This document shows, piece by piece, positions 41,702-50,761 of a DNA stretch of 64,000 nucleotides. Source of the DNA: Thauera carbonicopians (GTDB lineage Bacteria > Pseudomonadota > Gammaproteobacteria > Burkholderiales > Rhodocyclaceae); NCBI RefSeq assembly GCF_025699485.1, contig NZ_JANUXN010000004.1:310001-374000 (forward strand), given 5' to 3'. Both the position numbers and the translations under genes were made by a program. The notes under the pieces are model-generated. The model saw only the letters and a list, made by a program, of their open reading frames with translations, was not told the DNA's origin and searched no databases. Within the stretch, counting starts at the first letter, position 1. The number at the start of each line of letters is the position of its first letter.

Positions 41702-42553
41702 CTACAGCACGGCGAGGTAGCGGGAGCTCAGGGCTTCGCCCCAGAACAGCGCGATCACGCCTGCCGCGGCGAGATAGGGGCCGAAGGGGATCGGAATGTC
41801 GCGGCCGCGGCGGGCGATGACGATCAGCGTGATGCCGATCAGCGCACCGACCAGCGACGAGAACAGGATCGTCAATGGCAGCGCCTGCCAGCCCAGCCAG
41901 GCGCCGATCGCCGCCAGCAGCTTGAAGTCGCCGTAGCCCATGCCTTCCTTGCCGGTCAGCAGCTTGAAGGCCCAATAGACCGACCACAGCGCGAGATAGC
42001 CGGCCATCGCGCCGACGACCGCGCTCGGCAGATCGGTGAATGTATGGCCCAGATTGAACAGCAGGCCGAGCCACAGCAGCGGCAGCGTCAGTTCATCGGG
42101 AAGCAGCTGGGTGTCGAGGTCGATGAAGGCAAGCGCCACCATCGCCCAGATGAAGAGCAGGGCGCCGAGCGCAGCGAGGCCGAAGCCGAAATGCCAGGCG
42201 GCATAGGCCGACAGGGCGGCGGTGAAGGCCTCGACGATCGGGTAGCGCTTGCTGATGCCGGCACCGCAGTGGCGGCAGCGGCCGCGCAGCGCCAGATAGC
42301 TGACGATCGGAATGTTCTCGAAGGCGCCGATCAGATGCCCGCAATGCGGGCAGCGCGAGCGCGGCGTGGCGAGGTTGAAGCGCTCGGCTGCCGGCGCCGG
42401 TTCGCCGCGCAGTTCCGCCGCCTGGGCATGCCATTCGCGCTCCATCATCCTGGGCAGGCGATGGATCACCACATTGAGGAAGCTGCCGACGAACAGCCCG
42501 AGCAGGGCTCCCAGTACGGTGAAGACGGCAGGGTCGCGCAGCGCGTCCAGCAT
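41702..42553 (-). CDS. pilD: Type IV prepilin peptidase PilD
   Basis: 283-aa inner-membrane aspartic protease that cleaves and N-methylates prepilins. About eight helices; the cytosolic zinc-binding loop has CPHC (about 69-72) and CRHC (about 94-97). The catalytic Asp residues are in FIDLDTQLLPD (about 143) and GYGDFKL (about 208), the GxGD motif. Starts 7 bp after the pilC stop. Confidence 0.95.
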   Translation of the reverse strand: MLDALRDPAVFTVLGALLGLFVGSFLNVVIHRLPRMMEREWHAQAAELRGEPAPAAERFNLATPRSRCPHCGHLIGAFENIPIVSYLALRGRCRHCGAGISKRYPIVEAFTAALSAYAAWHFGFGLAALGALLFIWAMVALAFIDLDTQLLPDELTLPLLWLGLLFNLGHTFTDLPSAVVGAMAGYLALWSVYWAFKLLTGKEGMGYGDFKLLAAIGAWLGWQALPLTILFSSLVGALIGITLIVIARRGRDIPIPFGPYLAAAGVIALFWGEALSSRYLAVL

Positions 42554-42560
42554 GGAATTC

Positions 42561-43790
42561 TCAGACGATGGAGCCGAGCTTGAAGATCGGCAGGTACATC
42601 GCGACCACCAGGCCGCCGATCACGGTGCCGAGGAAGACCATGATGATCGGCTCGAGCAGCTGCGAAAGGCCTGCGACGGCCTCGTCGACCTCCTGCTCGA
42701 AGAAGTCGGCGACCTTGCCGAGCATGGCGTCGAGCTGGCCGGACTCCTCGCCGATCGACACCATCTGCACCACCATGGTCGGGAACACGTCCGAGCTCTG
42801 CATCGCCACGGTGAGACTGGTGCCGGTGCTGACTTCGCTCTGGATCTCGCGCGTCGCCGTCAGGTAGACGTGGTTGCCCGAGGCGCCGCCCACCGAGTCG
42901 AGCGCCTCCACCAGCGGCACGCCGGCGGCGAACATGGTCGACAGCGTCCGCGTCCAGCGCGCCACGGTGGCCTTGCGGATGATGGCACCGACGACCGGCA
43001 GCTTGAGCACCATGCGGTCGACCGCGATCTGCATCGCCGGCGAGCGCTTGTAGAGCCAGCCGATGACGGCGATGGCCAGGATCGGTATGCCGAGGACGAT
43101 GTACCAGAAGTCGACGAAGAAGTCGGACATCGTGATCACGATCATCGTCGGCGCCGGAAGGTCGGCGCCGAAGCCGGCAAAGACGCTCTTGAATTCGGGG
43201 ATGACGAACAGCATCATCACCGAGATGACCAGCGCGGCCACCACCATGACGGCGATCGGGTAGAACAGCGCGGACTTGATCTTGCCCTTGATGGCGAGGA
43301 TCTTTTCCTTGTAGGTGGCGATGCGGTCGAGCAGGCTGTCGAGGATGCCGGCCTGTTCGCCCGCGCTGACGAGGTTGCAGAACAGCCTGTCGAAATGCAC
43401 CGGGTGCCTGGAGAAGGCCTGCGACAGGCTGGAGCCGGTCTCGACGTCGGTGCGGACATCGTTGAGCAGGCGCGCCAGCGCAGGGTTGCCCGAGCCCTTG
43501 ATACCGATGTCGAAGGCCTGCAGCAGCGGCACGCCGGATTTCATCATCGTCGCCAGCTGGCGGGTGAACAGCGCGATGTCCTTGTCGGAAATCTTGCCGC
43601 CCCGCGACATCCTCTGCTGCTTGACCTTGGTGACCAGGATGCCTTGCCGGCGCAGCATGGCGCGAACGAGGGCATCGCCGTTGCTGCGGATTTCGCCGCG
43701 GACGATCTTGCCGGTCTTGTCCTTGCCTTCCCAGTTGTACAGATGCTCTTTCGGCTCCGTCTGACGCGCTGCCCGGCTTGCGGTTGCCAT
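42561..43790 (-). CDS. pilC: Type IV pilus inner-membrane platform protein PilC
   Basis: 409-aa GspF-family protein with two homologous cytoplasmic domains (about 75-198 and 275-400) separated by membrane helices near 175-250 and one at the C-terminus. Conserved DIALFTRQLATMMKSGVPLL in repeat one and ARWTRTLSTMFAAGVPLVEAL in repeat two. Couples PilB ATP hydrolysis to pilin insertion. 20 bp after pilB. Confidence 0.95.
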   Translation of the reverse strand: MATASRAARQTEPKEHLYNWEGKDKTGKIVRGEIRSNGDALVRAMLRRQGILVTKVKQQRMSRGGKISDKDIALFTRQLATMMKSGVPLLQAFDIGIKGSGNPALARLLNDVRTDVETGSSLSQAFSRHPVHFDRLFCNLVSAGEQAGILDSLLDRIATYKEKILAIKGKIKSALFYPIAVMVVAALVISVMMLFVIPEFKSVFAGFGADLPAPTMIVITMSDFFVDFWYIVLGIPILAIAVIGWLYKRSPAMQIAVDRMVLKLPVVGAIIRKATVARWTRTLSTMFAAGVPLVEALDSVGGASGNHVYLTATREIQSEVSTGTSLTVAMQSSDVFPTMVVQMVSIGEESGQLDAMLGKVADFFEQEVDEAVAGLSQLLEPIIMVFLGTVIGGLVVAMYLPIFKLGSIV

Positions 43791-43810
43791 GTGATCGAAC
43801 TTCCTTTGCC

Positions 43811-45529
43811 TTATTCGTTGGTCGTGGCCAGCACTTCTTCGAGTGAGGTAACGCCTTGCCTGACCTTGAGCAGGCCGGACTTGCGCAGGTCGCGCACGCC
43901 TTCGCGTTCGGCCTGTGCGGCGATGTCCATCGAGTTCCCGCCCGTCATGATGATATGGGCAATTTCCTCGCTGATGGGCATGACCTGGTAGATGCCAACC
44001 CGTCCCTTATAACCGCTGCCCTTGCAGCGCTCGCAACCCACTGGTCCATAGGGCTGCCAGCTGCCGTCGAGGTCTTCCACCGTGAAACCGGCTTCCAGCA
44101 TCGCTTCGATCGGTATGTCGGCCGGTTTCTTGCAGGAGCATAACCGCCGCGCCAGGCGTTGCGCCGTGATCAGGATCACTGAAGAGGCAATATTGAACGG
44201 CGCCACGCCCATGTTCTTGAGGCGTTCGAGCGTGGTCGGTGCGTCGTTGGTGTGCAGCGTGGACAGCACGAGGTGGCCGGTCTGTGCGGCCTTGATCGAG
44301 ATCTCGGCGGTTTCGAGGTCGCGGATTTCGCCGACCATGATCACGTCCGGATCCTGGCGCAGGAAGGCGCGCAGGGAAGCGGCGAAAGTCAGCCCGGCCT
44401 TTTCGTTGACGTTGACCTGGTTGATGCCGGGCAGATTGATTTCCGCCGGATCTTCCGCGGTCGAGATGTTGACGCCCGCCTTGTTCAGCAGGTTGAGGCA
44501 GGTGTACAGCGATACGGTCTTGCCGGAGCCCGTCGGGCCGGTGACGAGGATCATGCCGTAGGGGCGTTCGATGGCGCTGAGAAGGGCCTGGCGCTGGTCC
44601 GGCTCGTAGCCGAGGGCGTCGATGCCGAGCATCGCCGAGCTCGGGTCGAGGATACGCATCACGATCTTCTCGCCGTGCAGCGTCGGCAGCGTCGACACGC
44701 GGAAATCGATGGCCTTGTTCTTGGACAGCACCAGCTTCATGCGTCCGTCCTGCGGAATGCGCTTCTCGGAGATGTCCAGGCGTGAGATGACCTTGATGCG
44801 GGCGGCGATCTTCTCCTTCAGCACCAGCGGCGGCTGGGCGATCTCGCGCAGCGTGCCGTCGGTGCGCACGCGGATGCGGTAGTACTTCTCGTAAGGCTCG
44901 AAATGGACGTCGGACGCGCCTTCGTTGATCGCGTCGATCAGCACTTTCTGGATGAAGCGGACGACCGGCGCGTCGTCGACATCGTTGCTGGCTTCTTCTT
45001 CCGCCTGTGCTTCGCCCGGCGCCTCCTGGTTGAGGAGGTCCATGTCGAAATCGTCGCCGGTGAGTTCCTTCAGCGTCTCGGAGGCGGATTCCGACAATCC
45101 GTCCACCACGCGCTTGAGCTTGTCGGCTTCGGCGACCACCAGATCGAGCTGCATGCCGGTCTGGAAGCGGATCTCGTCCAGCGCGCGCATGCTGGACGGA
45201 TCGGCAAGGGCGAGCGTGATGCGGTTCTGGCGCTTGGCCAGGGCCACGACCTGATGCTTCTGCATCAGCTTGCGGTCGACCGCGTCCGCCGAGAACATCG
45301 CCTTGTCGAAAGCGGCGATGTCGATCAGCGGATAGCCGAAGGTGTCGGCGGCGAAGCGGGCCATCGCCGCGGCGGACAGCAGGCCGCGCTGCGCGACTTC
45401 GAGCATGAAGGCGTTGGCGCCTTCGGCGCTCCGCGGAGTACAGGCGATCGCGTCGGCTTCGGAGATGCGCCCGTGCTGAACGAGAGCCCGAGCGAAGCCG
45501 CTCAGGGCTGATTGAGGATTTGCCGCCAT
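43811..45529 (-). CDS. pilB: Type IV pilus assembly ATPase PilB
   Basis: 572-aa hexameric extension motor (GspE family). N-terminal MshEN-type domain (about 1-155), then Walker A GPTGSGKT (about 330), the Asp box and Walker B MVGEIRD, the His box, and the zinc tetracysteine CSCKKP ... CERCKGSG near 475-520. No pilT or pilin gene is in the window. Confidence 0.95.
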   Translation of the reverse strand: MAANPQSALSGFARALVQHGRISEADAIACTPRSAEGANAFMLEVAQRGLLSAAAMARFAADTFGYPLIDIAAFDKAMFSADAVDRKLMQKHQVVALAKRQNRITLALADPSSMRALDEIRFQTGMQLDLVVAEADKLKRVVDGLSESASETLKELTGDDFDMDLLNQEAPGEAQAEEEASNDVDDAPVVRFIQKVLIDAINEGASDVHFEPYEKYYRIRVRTDGTLREIAQPPLVLKEKIAARIKVISRLDISEKRIPQDGRMKLVLSKNKAIDFRVSTLPTLHGEKIVMRILDPSSAMLGIDALGYEPDQRQALLSAIERPYGMILVTGPTGSGKTVSLYTCLNLLNKAGVNISTAEDPAEINLPGINQVNVNEKAGLTFAASLRAFLRQDPDVIMVGEIRDLETAEISIKAAQTGHLVLSTLHTNDAPTTLERLKNMGVAPFNIASSVILITAQRLARRLCSCKKPADIPIEAMLEAGFTVEDLDGSWQPYGPVGCERCKGSGYKGRVGIYQVMPISEEIAHIIMTGGNSMDIAAQAEREGVRDLRKSGLLKVRQGVTSLEEVLATTNE

Positions 45530-45648
45530 GCCGTGCCCTATTGAATTGCGGTCGATGTTGCATTCCAGCTCAGGCCTTGTAAAGGCTTCAATACGGCATC
45601 AGAACCGGCTCCGTGCTCATCGTCACGGATGCGTTGGCGGAACCGGGT

Positions 45649-46482
45649 TCAGCCCGTCCGCTGCAGCACCACTTCGATGACGAAGCGGCTGCCGACGTAG
45701 GCGAGCATCAGCGCGACGAAGCCGGCCAGGGTCCAGCGCAGCGCGGTCCGGCCGCGCCAGCCCCATAGCTGGCGGCCGAGCAGGAGTCCGCCGAACAGCA
45801 GCCAGGAGACGAAGGCGAAGACCGTCTTGTGGTCGACCCGGAACGCCTGGCCGAACAGGGACTCCGAGAACATCACGCCGCTGATGAGCGTCAGCGTGAG
45901 CAGCACGAAGGCGATCGAGATCAGCCGGAACAGCAGCGCTTCCATCGTCAGCAGTGGCGGCAGGCCCGCCAGCAGCCGGCTGAAGCGGGCATTGTGCAAC
46001 TGGCGCCCGGCGATCGACATCAGCATCGCGTGCAGCGCAGCCAGGGTGAACAGGCTGTAGGCCAGCATGGCGATGACGAAATGGGCGCGGAACGCGGGCG
46101 AGGCCGCGTTGGCGAGAACGTGCTCGCCCGGAAAGATCAGCGGCACGATGCTCGCCACCACGCCGGCCGGCATGATCACCGTATGCAGGCCGTCCAGCCG
46201 GGTATAGAGTGTCTCGACCCAGTAGAAGCAGACTGCCAGCCAGACCATCAGCGACATCGCCACGCCGAAGCCGAAGCGCATCTGCCCGTCCGGGAAGATC
46301 GCCGTGTGCAGGGCTGCGCCGTGTGCGATCAGCGTCAGCAGCAGGAACAGGCGCTCGCGCAACGACATGCACGACTGGCCTTTCGCTGCGGGCGCGCGTG
46401 CGGCAGTGTAGCTGCGCCAGTACGCGATGCCGACGCCGGCGTAAAGCGAGGCGGGAATCAGATGAAGTAGAATTGAGCGCAT
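45649..46482 (-). CDS. Cytochrome c assembly / CcsA-like inner-membrane protein (YpjD-like)
   Basis: 277-aa integral membrane protein with about eight helices and the haem-handling WWD-family fold (cytochrome_C_asm). The conserved HKTVFAFVSWLLFGGLLLGR near the C-terminus and His-containing helices are visible. Resembles E. coli YpjD, also divergent from ffh as here (51-bp gap). Whether it transports haem is not known. Confidence 0.82.
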   Translation of the reverse strand: MRSILLHLIPASLYAGVGIAYWRSYTAARAPAAKGQSCMSLRERLFLLLTLIAHGAALHTAIFPDGQMRFGFGVAMSLMVWLAVCFYWVETLYTRLDGLHTVIMPAGVVASIVPLIFPGEHVLANAASPAFRAHFVIAMLAYSLFTLAALHAMLMSIAGRQLHNARFSRLLAGLPPLLTMEALLFRLISIAFVLLTLTLISGVMFSESLFGQAFRVDHKTVFAFVSWLLFGGLLLGRQLWGWRGRTALRWTLAGFVALMLAYVGSRFVIEVVLQRTG

Positions 46483-46533
46483 AGCAGGACATCAGTTTAC
46501 TCCAAGTCACCCCCGGACGAAGGCTTCTCGCAC

Positions 46534-47904
46534 ATGCTCGACAATCTCACCCAGCGGCTGTCAAAGGTCGTCAAGACCCTGCGTGGCCAGGCCCGCCTGA
46601 CGGAAGACAACATCCAGGAGGCGATGCGCGAGGTGCGCATGGCGCTGCTCGAGGCCGATGTCGCGCTGCCGGTGGTCAAGGATTTCATTGCCAAGGTCAA
46701 GGAAAAGGCGGTGGGCCAGGAGGTCGTCGGCTCGCTGACTCCCGGCCAGGCGCTGGTCGGGGTCGTGCACGACGAATTGCGCAGCCTGATGGGCAGCGCC
46801 CACGAGGGCCTGAATCTCGCCGTCCAGCCGCCTGCGGTGGTGCTGATGGCCGGCCTGCAGGGCGCAGGCAAGACCACCACGACCGGCAAGCTCGCCAAGC
46901 TGCTGCACGAGCAGCAGAAGAAGAAAGTGCTGGTGGTGTCCACCGACGTCTATCGCCCGGCGGCGATCGAGCAGTTGAAGACGGTGGCGGGCCAGGCGGG
47001 CGTCGAGTTCTTCCCGTCGGCCGTGGGGCAGCAGCCGGTCGACATCGCGCAGGCTGCGCTGGACTATGCCCGCAAGCACCATGTCGACGTGCTGCTGGTC
47101 GATACCGCCGGCCGCCTGGCCATCGACGAGGCGATGATGGCCGAGATCAAGGCCTTGCACGCCGCGGTGTCGCCGATCGAAACTCTGTTCGTGGTCGACG
47201 CCATGCTCGGCCAGGACGCAGTCAATACTGCGCGCGCCTTCAACGAGGCGCTGCCGCTGACCGGCGTGGTGCTGACCAAGTTGGACGGCGATTCGCGCGG
47301 CGGCGCGGCGCTGTCGGTGCGCCACGTCACCGGCAAGCCGCTGAAGTTTGCCGGTGTCGGCGAAAAACTCAGCGGAATCGAGCCTTTCCATCCTGATCGC
47401 ATGGCCAGCCGCATCCTCGGCATGGGCGACATCCTCGGCCTGGTCGAGGAGGCGCGCCGCGGCGTAGACGAGGAAAAGGCGCGCGTCTTCGCGCAGAAGC
47501 TCAAGAGCGGCAAGGGTTTCGACCTCAACGACTTCAAGGAGCAGATCGGCCAGATGCGCAAGATGGGCGGCCTGGCTTCGATGATGGACAAGCTGCCGGC
47601 GCAGTTCGCCCAGGCTGCCGGGCAGTTGCAGGGCGGCGCGGAAGAAAAGGCGATCGGCCGGATCGAAGGCATCATCAACTCGATGACGCCGCTCGAGCGC
47701 GCCAAGCCCGAAATCCTCAAGGCCAGCCGCAAGCGGCGCATCGCCGCCGGCGCGGGGGTGACGGTGCAGGAAGTGAATCGCCTGCTGAACCAGTTCGAGC
47801 AGACGCAGAAAGTGATGAAGCAGTTCTCCAAGGGCGGCATGCACAAGATGATGCGTGCCATGAAAGGCATGATGCCGGGTGGCTTGCCGGGCATGCCGCG
47901 TTGA
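46534..47904 (+). CDS. ffh: Signal recognition particle protein Ffh
   Basis: 456-aa SRP54 GTPase that targets inner-membrane proteins. N-domain (about 1-90), G-domain with GLQGAGKTTTTGKLA (about 107-121), VDTAGR and TKLDGDSRGGAA, and Met-rich M-domain (about 300-456) that binds signal peptides and 4.5S RNA. The C-terminus is Met/Gly-rich as usual. First gene of a plus-strand run. Confidence 0.97.
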   Translation: MLDNLTQRLSKVVKTLRGQARLTEDNIQEAMREVRMALLEADVALPVVKDFIAKVKEKAVGQEVVGSLTPGQALVGVVHDELRSLMGSAHEGLNLAVQPPAVVLMAGLQGAGKTTTTGKLAKLLHEQQKKKVLVVSTDVYRPAAIEQLKTVAGQAGVEFFPSAVGQQPVDIAQAALDYARKHHVDVLLVDTAGRLAIDEAMMAEIKALHAAVSPIETLFVVDAMLGQDAVNTARAFNEALPLTGVVLTKLDGDSRGGAALSVRHVTGKPLKFAGVGEKLSGIEPFHPDRMASRILGMGDILGLVEEARRGVDEEKARVFAQKLKSGKGFDLNDFKEQIGQMRKMGGLASMMDKLPAQFAQAAGQLQGGAEEKAIGRIEGIINSMTPLERAKPEILKASRKRRIAAGAGVTVQEVNRLLNQFEQTQKVMKQFSKGGMHKMMRAMKGMMPGGLPGMPR

Positions 47905-47926
47905 ACACGCCGGGCACGGGGGAGAC

Positions 47927-48703
47927 ATGAAGGAGATCCTGATCGCTTTTGGCCGCGCCACGCGCAGCCTGTTCCAGCGCGACATCTTCTGGCACCTGCT
48001 GTGGCCGGGCCTGGTGTCGATGATGATCTGGACCGTCGTTGCGGTGCTCGCCTGGGTGCCGGTGACGGACTGGATCTTCGCCTGGGTGGGGGGCTGGAGC
48101 TTCGTCGGCACCTGGATTTCGGCTTCCGAGGCGACGGCCGCCGTGACCCTGGTGCTGGTCAAGATTGCGGTGGCGCTGGCCCTGGTGCCGCTGGTCTATG
48201 TCACCGCAGCGCTGATCGTCGCCGCCATCGCGCTGCCGATGATGCTGGAGCGCGTCGCCCGCCGCGACTATGCCGACATCGAGCAACGCAAGGGCGGTTC
48301 CAACCTGGGCAGCGCCTGGAATTCGATCCTTGCCGGCGTGCTGTTCCTGATCGCCCTGATCGTGTCGCTGCCTTTCTGGCTGATCCCCGGCGTGGGCCTG
48401 CTGGCTTCGGTCTTCCTGACCGGTTGGCTGAACCAGCGTGCCTTCGGCTACGACGCACTGATGCTGCATGCCGACAACGAGGAACTGAACCGCCTGCGCC
48501 GCGACTGGCGGCCGCAGATGCTGCTGCTGGGCGGCGGCAGCGCCTTGCTGGCCTATGTGCCGGTGGTGAACCTCGTTGCGCCGGCCTATGCCGGTCTGGC
48601 TTTCGTCCATTACCTGCTCGACCGGCTGCGCCAGGACCGCCTGGTGCGCGGTGTGACCCTGCTCGATGCCGAAGCGCCCGGCCGGGAGCAGATTCCGCAA
48701 TGA
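47927..48703 (+). CDS. EI24 domain inner-membrane protein (CysZ-like)
   Basis: 258-aa membrane protein with four to six helices (about 25-52, 70-105, 140-170, 200-240). Contains the EI24/CysZ pattern (WLNQRAFGYDALMLHA). CysZ is a sulfate permease, but other EI24 proteins have no known substrate. ATG 47927 is preceded by GGGGGAG. Stop overlaps the next start by 4 nt (ATGA). Confidence 0.8.
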   Translation: MKEILIAFGRATRSLFQRDIFWHLLWPGLVSMMIWTVVAVLAWVPVTDWIFAWVGGWSFVGTWISASEATAAVTLVLVKIAVALALVPLVYVTAALIVAAIALPMMLERVARRDYADIEQRKGGSNLGSAWNSILAGVLFLIALIVSLPFWLIPGVGLLASVFLTGWLNQRAFGYDALMLHADNEELNRLRRDWRPQMLLLGGGSALLAYVPVVNLVAPAYAGLAFVHYLLDRLRQDRLVRGVTLLDAEAPGREQIPQ

Positions 48704-49449
48704 ATTTCGGTGCCCTGATCATCGGCGACGAGATCCTGTCGGGCCGCCGCGGCGACAGGCATCTGGCCAGGCTGGTCGAACTGCTCGGCGCGCGCGGCCT
48801 CAAGCTGTCGTGGGCGCGCTACTGCGGCGACGACTTCGAGCAGCTCACCGACACGCTGCGCCAGACCTTTGCCACCGGCGACGTCGTCTTCAGCTTCGGC
48901 GGCATCGGCGCCACGCCGGACGACCGCACGCGCGAGGCGGCCGGCGCCGCGCTCGGCCTGGAGCTCGAGTTGCACCCGGAGGCGGAGGCCGAGATTCGCG
49001 CCCGCTTCGGTGACGAAACCACGCCCGAACGCCTGCAGATGGGGGTTTATCCGCGTGGCAGCGAGATCGTGCCGAACCCCTACAACCGGATTCCGGGCTT
49101 TTCCATACGCAAGCACTATTTCACGCCGGGCTTCCCGAAGATGGCCTGGCCGATGGTCGAATGGGTGCTCGATACCGAATACGCCCACCTGCACCACGCC
49201 GAGGATTATATCGAGCAGGCGATCACCGTCTGGGACGCCTACGAAGGCCAGTTGATCGGTCTGATGCGGCAGATCACCGCCGACTTCCCCGATGCGACGC
49301 TGTTCAGCCTGCCCACGCTGGCGGAAGAAGGGCAGCGCCGCTCGCTCGAACTGGGCATGAAAGGGGCAGCCGAGCGCGTGGCGGCGGCGATGGCCTCGAT
49401 CAAGGCCGAACTGGATGCGCGCGGGCTGGAGTGGCAGGACAAGGCTTGA
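48700..49449 (+). CDS. Molybdopterin-binding-domain protein (CinA/MoaB-like)
   Basis: 249-aa protein with a MoCF_biosynth fold: [15 protein letters not shown] at the N-terminus and [17 protein letters not shown] at about 64-80, as in the N-domain of CinA. The CinA C-terminal deamidase domain is missing. Related proteins are annotated as competence/damage-inducible protein A; FAD or nucleotide pyrophosphatase activity is possible. Translationally coupled to both neighbours. Confidence 0.82.
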   Translation: MNFGALIIGDEILSGRRGDRHLARLVELLGARGLKLSWARYCGDDFEQLTDTLRQTFATGDVVFSFGGIGATPDDRTREAAGAALGLELELHPEAEAEIRARFGDETTPERLQMGVYPRGSEIVPNPYNRIPGFSIRKHYFTPGFPKMAWPMVEWVLDTEYAHLHHAEDYIEQAITVWDAYEGQLIGLMRQITADFPDATLFSLPTLAEEGQRRSLELGMKGAAERVAAAMASIKAELDARGLEWQDKA

Positions 49450-50237
49450 AACGAGCGCGCCGCGCGGCGGCGAGCGAGGAAGCGCACCGGATCGAGCTGG
49501 GTGGGCAACGTGTCGAGCTGGTGCTGAGGCGTTCGCCGGCACGGCGCACGCTGGCCCTGCAGGTCGATCACCGCGGCGTGCGGGTGTCGGTGCCTTTGCG
49601 CACGCCGCTGGCCGAGATCGACGCCTTCATCCGCAATCACGGAGCCTGGCTGCTCGACCGCCTGGGCCGTGCCGCCGAGCTTTCCCGCGCGCCGGTGGTG
49701 GTGCCGGCAGACGGCTGCGAACTGCCTTTGTTCGGCCGCCCGATGCGGCTGCGCATCGGCGGCGTGAGCCGCACGCAATGGCGCCCGGGCGCCGATGGCA
49801 TGGAGGAACTGCATCTTCCTGCCCGGGTCGATGCCGAGCGCGCATTGCTGCGTGCCCTGCAGAGCCGTGCGCTGGCTTGGTATCGTGGCCGGGTCGAGGA
49901 GTACTGCCTGCGCCTGGCCTTGCCGGTGCCGCCGGTGAGGCTGTCGAACGCGCGCACGCGCTGGGGCAGCTGCAGCAGTCTGAGCGGCATCCGGCTGCAC
50001 TGGCGGCTGGTGCATCTGCCGCCCGAACTCATCGACTACGTGGTGGCGCACGAAGTCGCGCATCTGCGCGAGATGAACCACTCGCCGCGTTTCTGGGCGG
50101 TGGTCGAATCGGTCTGCCCGGTTTGGCGCACCGAACGTGCCCGCCTGCGGCAGGCCTCGGCAGGCCTGCCCGTGATCGGCACCGCCGGTGCGGTGCAGGC
50201 GGGCGCTCAGGTCGACAATCTCGAGGCCGAAGATTGA
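49446..50237 (+). CDS. YgjP-like metal-dependent hydrolase (M48/WLM-type)
   Basis: 263-aa zinc metallopeptidase-like protein. [16 protein letters not shown] (about 202-217) carries the HExxH zinc site and downstream His; RTRWGSCSS about 25 residues earlier is the family hallmark. No ATG occurs before the conserved region; the start is TTG 49446, which overlaps the upstream TGA (CTTGA), with AGGACAAGG just before it. In-vivo role unsettled. Confidence 0.8.
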   Translation: MKRARRAAASEEAHRIELGGQRVELVLRRSPARRTLALQVDHRGVRVSVPLRTPLAEIDAFIRNHGAWLLDRLGRAAELSRAPVVVPADGCELPLFGRPMRLRIGGVSRTQWRPGADGMEELHLPARVDAERALLRALQSRALAWYRGRVEEYCLRLALPVPPVRLSNARTRWGSCSSLSGIRLHWRLVHLPPELIDYVVAHEVAHLREMNHSPRFWAVVESVCPVWRTERARLRQASAGLPVIGTAGAVQAGAQVDNLEAED

Positions 50238-50299
50238 AACGGCCATTCCAGTCGCCGGCCGGTTCCGGCGGCAAATCTCAAACAGAGGAAGGACTGAAC

Positions 50300-50689
50300 A
50301 TGAGAATTCTCCACACCATGCTGCGCGTCGGCGATCTGGATCGCTCCATCGCCTTCTACACCGATGTGCTCGGAATGCGCCTGCTGCGCCGGCACGACTA
50401 TCCGGACGGAAAGTTTACGCTGGCTTTCGTCGGCTACCAGGACGAGCAGGACGGTGCCGTGCTCGAGCTGACCTACAACTGGGGCGTGGACAAGTACGAG
50501 CTGGGCACGGCCTACGGTCACATCGCGCTCGAAGTGCCGGACGCGAAGAAGGCCTGTGACGAGATCCGTGCCCGCGGCGGCAAGGTGGTGCGCGAAGCCG
50601 GGCCGATGAAGCACGGTACGACGATCATCGCCTTCGTGGAAGATCCGGACGGCTACAAGGTCGAACTGATCCAGAGCAGGGCTTTCTGA
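50300..50689 (+). CDS. gloA: Lactoylglutathione lyase (glyoxalase I)
   Basis: 129-aa VOC-fold enzyme that converts the methylglyoxal-glutathione hemithioacetal to S-lactoylglutathione. The four metal ligands appear in place: His in ILHTML, Glu in VLELTYN, His in YGHIALEV and Glu in YKVELIQ. Short bacterial form, suggesting nickel preference as in E. coli. SD GAGGAAGG. Confidence 0.94.
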   Translation: MRILHTMLRVGDLDRSIAFYTDVLGMRLLRRHDYPDGKFTLAFVGYQDEQDGAVLELTYNWGVDKYELGTAYGHIALEVPDAKKACDEIRARGGKVVREAGPMKHGTTIIAFVEDPDGYKVELIQSRAF

Positions 50690-50761
50690 TCCTGGGCCCG
50701 GCGCTCGGCACTCCGGTGGCCGTTCGGGCGGCGGGAGTGCCGGACGCCGGTCTGCCGCCCG

